From Candidatus Dormiibacterota bacterium (lineage in GTDB: Bacteria > Chloroflexota > Dormibacteria > Aeolococcales > Aeolococcaceae), in contig PLAX01000045.1 of assembly GCA_003135255.1 (NCBI GenBank), positions 5,649 to 14,508 on the forward strand: 8,860 nucleotides of DNA, in the 5' to 3' direction. Positions within the stretch are counted from its first letter, which is position 1; every line of letters starts with the position of its first letter. Shown in pieces: positions 6,734 through 8,860 of this stretch. The notes under the pieces were generated by a model. It saw only the letters and a program-made list of their open reading frames with translations, ran no database searches and was not told the origin of the DNA. Made by a program: the position numbers and the translations under genes.

Positions 6734-8210
6734 AAAGCACCGCGGGCTGCGGGTACCGGCCGCCAGGCCCGGGCACCGTCTCGGTGACGACCTCATGGTA
6801 CTCGGCCTCGCCGTTGACCTTCCAGGGATCCTGGGCGGAGACGCCGGCGGCCCTGCGGGCCACGATCAGCCCGGTCATCATTGAATGATCCATGTTGTTG
6901 TACTTGTGCATGGCATTGCGGCCGGCGCAGTGGATGCCGGGTGCCGAGCGCTCCAGCCATGTCCGGATCGTCGCCACCGTCTCGGCGTACCCGTCGTCGT
7001 AGACGGGATAGGCCTTCGCTTGCCGGACGACGCATCCGCTTCTCACCGCCGATGCCGGGCAGAGGCCGAGCTTGCTGATCTCGCGGGTGGCGAGCTCGAT
7101 GAGGGCGGCGTCAGAGGACTGCCAGAGATCGTCACCGGCGGTGCAGAAGTACTCCAATCCCAGGCAGCAGGTGGCCTGATCCGGCACCATCGCCTCCGAC
7201 CAGGCCTTGGAGTTCTGGACCCTGCCTACCCTGACGTTGGGGTCGTGGATGTAGATCCAGTTGTCCTTGAGGAGATGAGGCCGGTCGATGACGAGGGCCA
7301 CGTTCAGGAAGTCCCGGTAGTGCAGCCGCGCCGCTGCCGCCAGGATCTCCGGTGGCGCTGCAGGCTCGAGGCATGCGATGAGCTCGCCCATCGGGATGCT
7401 GGAGATCACGTGGAGGGCGTGGTGGGTGAAGGTCTCGCCGGTCCGGTCGCGGGTGGACACCGTCCAGCCCCTCCCAGTGCGGCTGATTGCGGTTACCCGC
7501 TCGCCCATGCGGACTTCGCCGCCGCGTTCGTTGACGGTACGCGCGACGTTCTCCCAGAGCTGGCCCGGACCGCGGCGCGGGTAGCTGAAGCTGTCGATGA
7601 GGGTGGTGATCACGCGCCTGCCCCGGCGTTTGGGGAGCAGGGCCGAGGTGAGCGTGCTCCAGAGGCTCAGCCCGCGGATCCTCTGTGCCGCCCAGTCCGC
7701 CGAGATCTCAGACGTCTTCATTCCCCACACCTTCTCGGTGTAGGTCTTGAAGAAGATCTCGAAGAGCCGGCGGCCGAACTGTCCGACCATCCAATCCTCG
7801 ACATTGCGCGGCGTGCGGACTGGGCGCAGCTTCGCCCACACGAAGCTGCCGATGCAGCGGGCGGCCGTGAACGGCCCCAGCTTGACCAGCGCCTGGAAGG
7901 GTCGGACCGGGTAGTCGAAGAAATGGCCGCGGTAGTAGATTCGCGTGATCCGATTGCACGTGAGCCATTCCGTCGCGGGCAGCATCTCCCGCCAGAGTGT
8001 CTCGATCTCCGGGTTCTTGGTGAAGAAGCGGTGGCCGCCGACGTCGATGCGGTAGCCTCGGTACTGAACGGTGCGCGCGATGCCGCCGACATACTCGGGG
8101 TCCGCCTCGATCACCACGGGACGCTGGCCCTGCTTGGTGAGTTCGAAGGCGGCGGTCAGCCCCGCGGGCCCGGCCCCCAGGACGACGCACTGCAATACTC
8201 GATCACTCAC
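6732..8210 (-). CDS. FAD-dependent oxidoreductase, COG1232 / UDP-galactopyranose-mutase-like
   Basis: The 492-residue protein starts at GTG 8210. It opens with a Rossmann FAD-binding motif, VVLGAGPAGLTAAFELTKQG (9-28; G12, G14, G17), and closes that fold with Glu35 (VVIEAD). GGIARTVQYRGYRIDVGGHRFFTKN (42-66) resembles the 'GGxxxT...GxHxF' region of UDP-galactopyranose mutases and protoporphyrinogen-oxidase-like proteins. A C-terminal CAGRNAMHKYNNMDHSMMTG (about 428-447) resembles the FAD/substrate 'GR...Y..xMD..I' motif of mutases. The protein is about 100 residues longer than typical bacterial UGM (about 370-400). It may be a sugar mutase, a desaturase-type COG1232 oxidase, or something else acting on a lipid-linked sugar. 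The glycan context favours the sugar or lipid readings, but annotation as generic NAD(P)/FAD-dependent oxidoreductase is the safe call. It lies 99 nt after the hydrolase stop and 10 nt before the membrane gene. No signal peptide is present, so it is cytoplasmic. Confidence 0.94.
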   Translation of the reverse strand: MSDRVLQCVVLGAGPAGLTAAFELTKQGQRPVVIEADPEYVGGIARTVQYRGYRIDVGGHRFFTKNPEIETLWREMLPATEWLTCNRITRIYYRGHFFDYPVRPFQALVKLGPFTAARCIGSFVWAKLRPVRTPRNVEDWMVGQFGRRLFEIFFKTYTEKVWGMKTSEISADWAAQRIRGLSLWSTLTSALLPKRRGRRVITTLIDSFSYPRRGPGQLWENVARTVNERGGEVRMGERVTAISRTGRGWTVSTRDRTGETFTHHALHVISSIPMGELIACLEPAAPPEILAAAARLHYRDFLNVALVIDRPHLLKDNWIYIHDPNVRVGRVQNSKAWSEAMVPDQATCCLGLEYFCTAGDDLWQSSDAALIELATREISKLGLCPASAVRSGCVVRQAKAYPVYDDGYAETVATIRTWLERSAPGIHCAGRNAMHKYNNMDHSMMTGLIVARRAAGVSAQDPWKVNGEAEYHEVVTETVPGPGGRYPQPAVL

Positions 8211-8216
8211 CGACCG

Positions 8217-8222
8217 AAGCTA
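8217..8222 (-). promoter_or_regulatory. Candidate -10 box for a leaderless flavoprotein transcript
   Basis: TAGCTT (minus strand, 8222-8217) ends 6 nt before GTG 8210. The usual -10 to +1 distance would place transcription start at the G of GTG. There is no Shine-Dalgarno in the 30 nt before the start. The -35 position (about 8240-8245, CCCGTT) is poor. The rest of the 8211-8309 gap is G-rich with no other recognisable signal. Confidence 0.36.
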
Positions 8223-8309
8223 TCGGACGGAGGCGGGGGAACGGGGGGTGGTCGCTGGATCGCTACCGTGCCGTGCAAATCGTCACAGGTGGCCGGTGCC
8301 GCCCGCACC

Positions 8310-8860
8310 CTATCCAGCGGCCAGGGCCCCCGCGAAGCCCGCCATCGCCTTCGCCACCTCGGCGGGTCGCTGCACCGGAAGATCGTGGCCGCCGTCCACC
8401 CACACACTCTGCGCGCGCGAGCCGAGCACGTCCTGGGCGCGCTGCAGCGACCGCGCCTTCTCCTCCGCGGGCCAGGGACCGCCGAGCGCCGGCACGAAGA
8501 GCACCGGACACTCGATCCTCGCCATCAGCTCAAAGGAGTCCAGCTCGTACAGGTGACGAGCGATCTCCATGTGCTGGGTCATCGGCAGCCGGGGCCGGAC
8601 CGTGCCGTCCCCTACCGCCTCGAAGTTGCCGAGCAGGATATCCGCCCCCGCCGCGGCATCCCCGCCCTCCGCGAGCGGCCCGCTCTTTGCCCACTCCCGC
8701 ACCGCGTCCTCGGTGATGCCGGAGATCCGCGGCGGGCGGAGGCGCTCCTCGGCCTCGGCCCAGGTCGGGAAGTGCTCCTTCATCGACCCGGCGCCGCCGT
8801 CGACGCAGACGCAGCCGAGGACCCGTTCGGGGAGGGCGGCCGCGAACCAGAGCGCGACCG
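8310..8860 (-). CDS. Alpha/beta hydrolase, C-terminal part (5' end beyond window)
   Basis: The frame is open from the right edge to TAG at 8312-8310, giving 183 visible codons. The nucleophile elbow (GxSxG) would lie just before the visible start. The first visible residues, VALWFAAALPERVLGCVCVDGG, match the helix and strand that normally follow it. CPVLFVPALGGPW aligns with the strand that usually ends in the acid of the triad. VWVDGGHDLPVQRPAEVAKAM carries the expected catalytic His. The cap region (about MKEHFPTWAEAEERLRPPR onward) is helical and acidic. No Asp stands at the classical place after the 'PVLFVP' strand, so the acid may be displaced. ATG 8783 is internal to the frame and probably not the start. 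Substrate unknown; it may not belong to the glycan genes although it reads in the same direction 99 nt upstream of the flavoprotein. Confidence 0.86.
   Translation of the reverse strand, partial: VALWFAAALPERVLGCVCVDGGAGSMKEHFPTWAEAEERLRPPRISGITEDAVREWAKSGPLAEGGDAAAGADILLGNFEAVGDGTVRPRLPMTQHMEIARHLYELDSFELMARIECPVLFVPALGGPWPAEEKARSLQRAQDVLGSRAQSVWVDGGHDLPVQRPAEVAKAMAGFAGALAAG

Noticed and set aside
5387..6787. Plus-strand open frame of 466 codons opposite the third membrane gene
   Set aside because: Acidic, Gln/His/Gly-rich low-complexity translation, antisense to a clear polytopic protein with a ribosome-binding site.

Overview
High-GC window (roughly two-thirds G+C) from a bacterium. The coding style (GTG/TTG starts, Arg/Ala-rich proteins, several starts lacking a ribosome-binding site but carrying a TAnnnT box close upstream) fits an actinobacterium or a soil lineage such as Dormibacterota/Chloroflexota. 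This taxonomic guess rests on composition and gene style only. I see no tRNA, rRNA, CRISPR array, insertion sequence or phage gene.

Layout, left to right. (1) Minus strand, cut by the left edge: the N-terminus of a GT87/DUF2029-like membrane glycosyltransferase (1-321). (2) Minus strand: a DPM1-like family 2 glycosyltransferase (463-1245), which lies upstream of gene 1 in the reading direction. (3) A divergent intergenic region of about 300 bp (1246-1544) with two inverted repeats. (4) Plus strand: two large polytopic membrane proteins overlapping by ATGA (1545-3284 and 3281-5005). (5) A 42-bp convergent gap with an imperfect hairpin. (6) Minus strand, reading leftward: an alpha/beta hydrolase cut by the right edge (8310-8860), a UDP-galactopyranose-mutase-like/COG1232 flavoprotein (6732-8210), and a third large membrane protein (5048-6721) that starts 10 nt after the flavoprotein stop.

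Reading of the whole. Apart from the hydrolase, the genes look like part of an envelope-glycan or glycolipid locus. The DPM1-like enzyme would make a polyprenyl-phosphate sugar in the cytoplasm. The multi-spanning GT-C-like proteins could use such lipid-linked donors outside the membrane. The UGM-like flavoprotein could alter a sugar ring, or do an unrelated FAD reaction. The strongest internal observation is that the two convergent membrane proteins (3281-5005 and 5048-6721) are distant paralogues: they share a first-loop Ser-Asp, a mid-protein Asp-Pro and a C-terminal G-x-x-D-Y-x-x-A-N signature. The substrate, the glycan and the catalytic status of all four membrane proteins cannot be settled from sequence alone.
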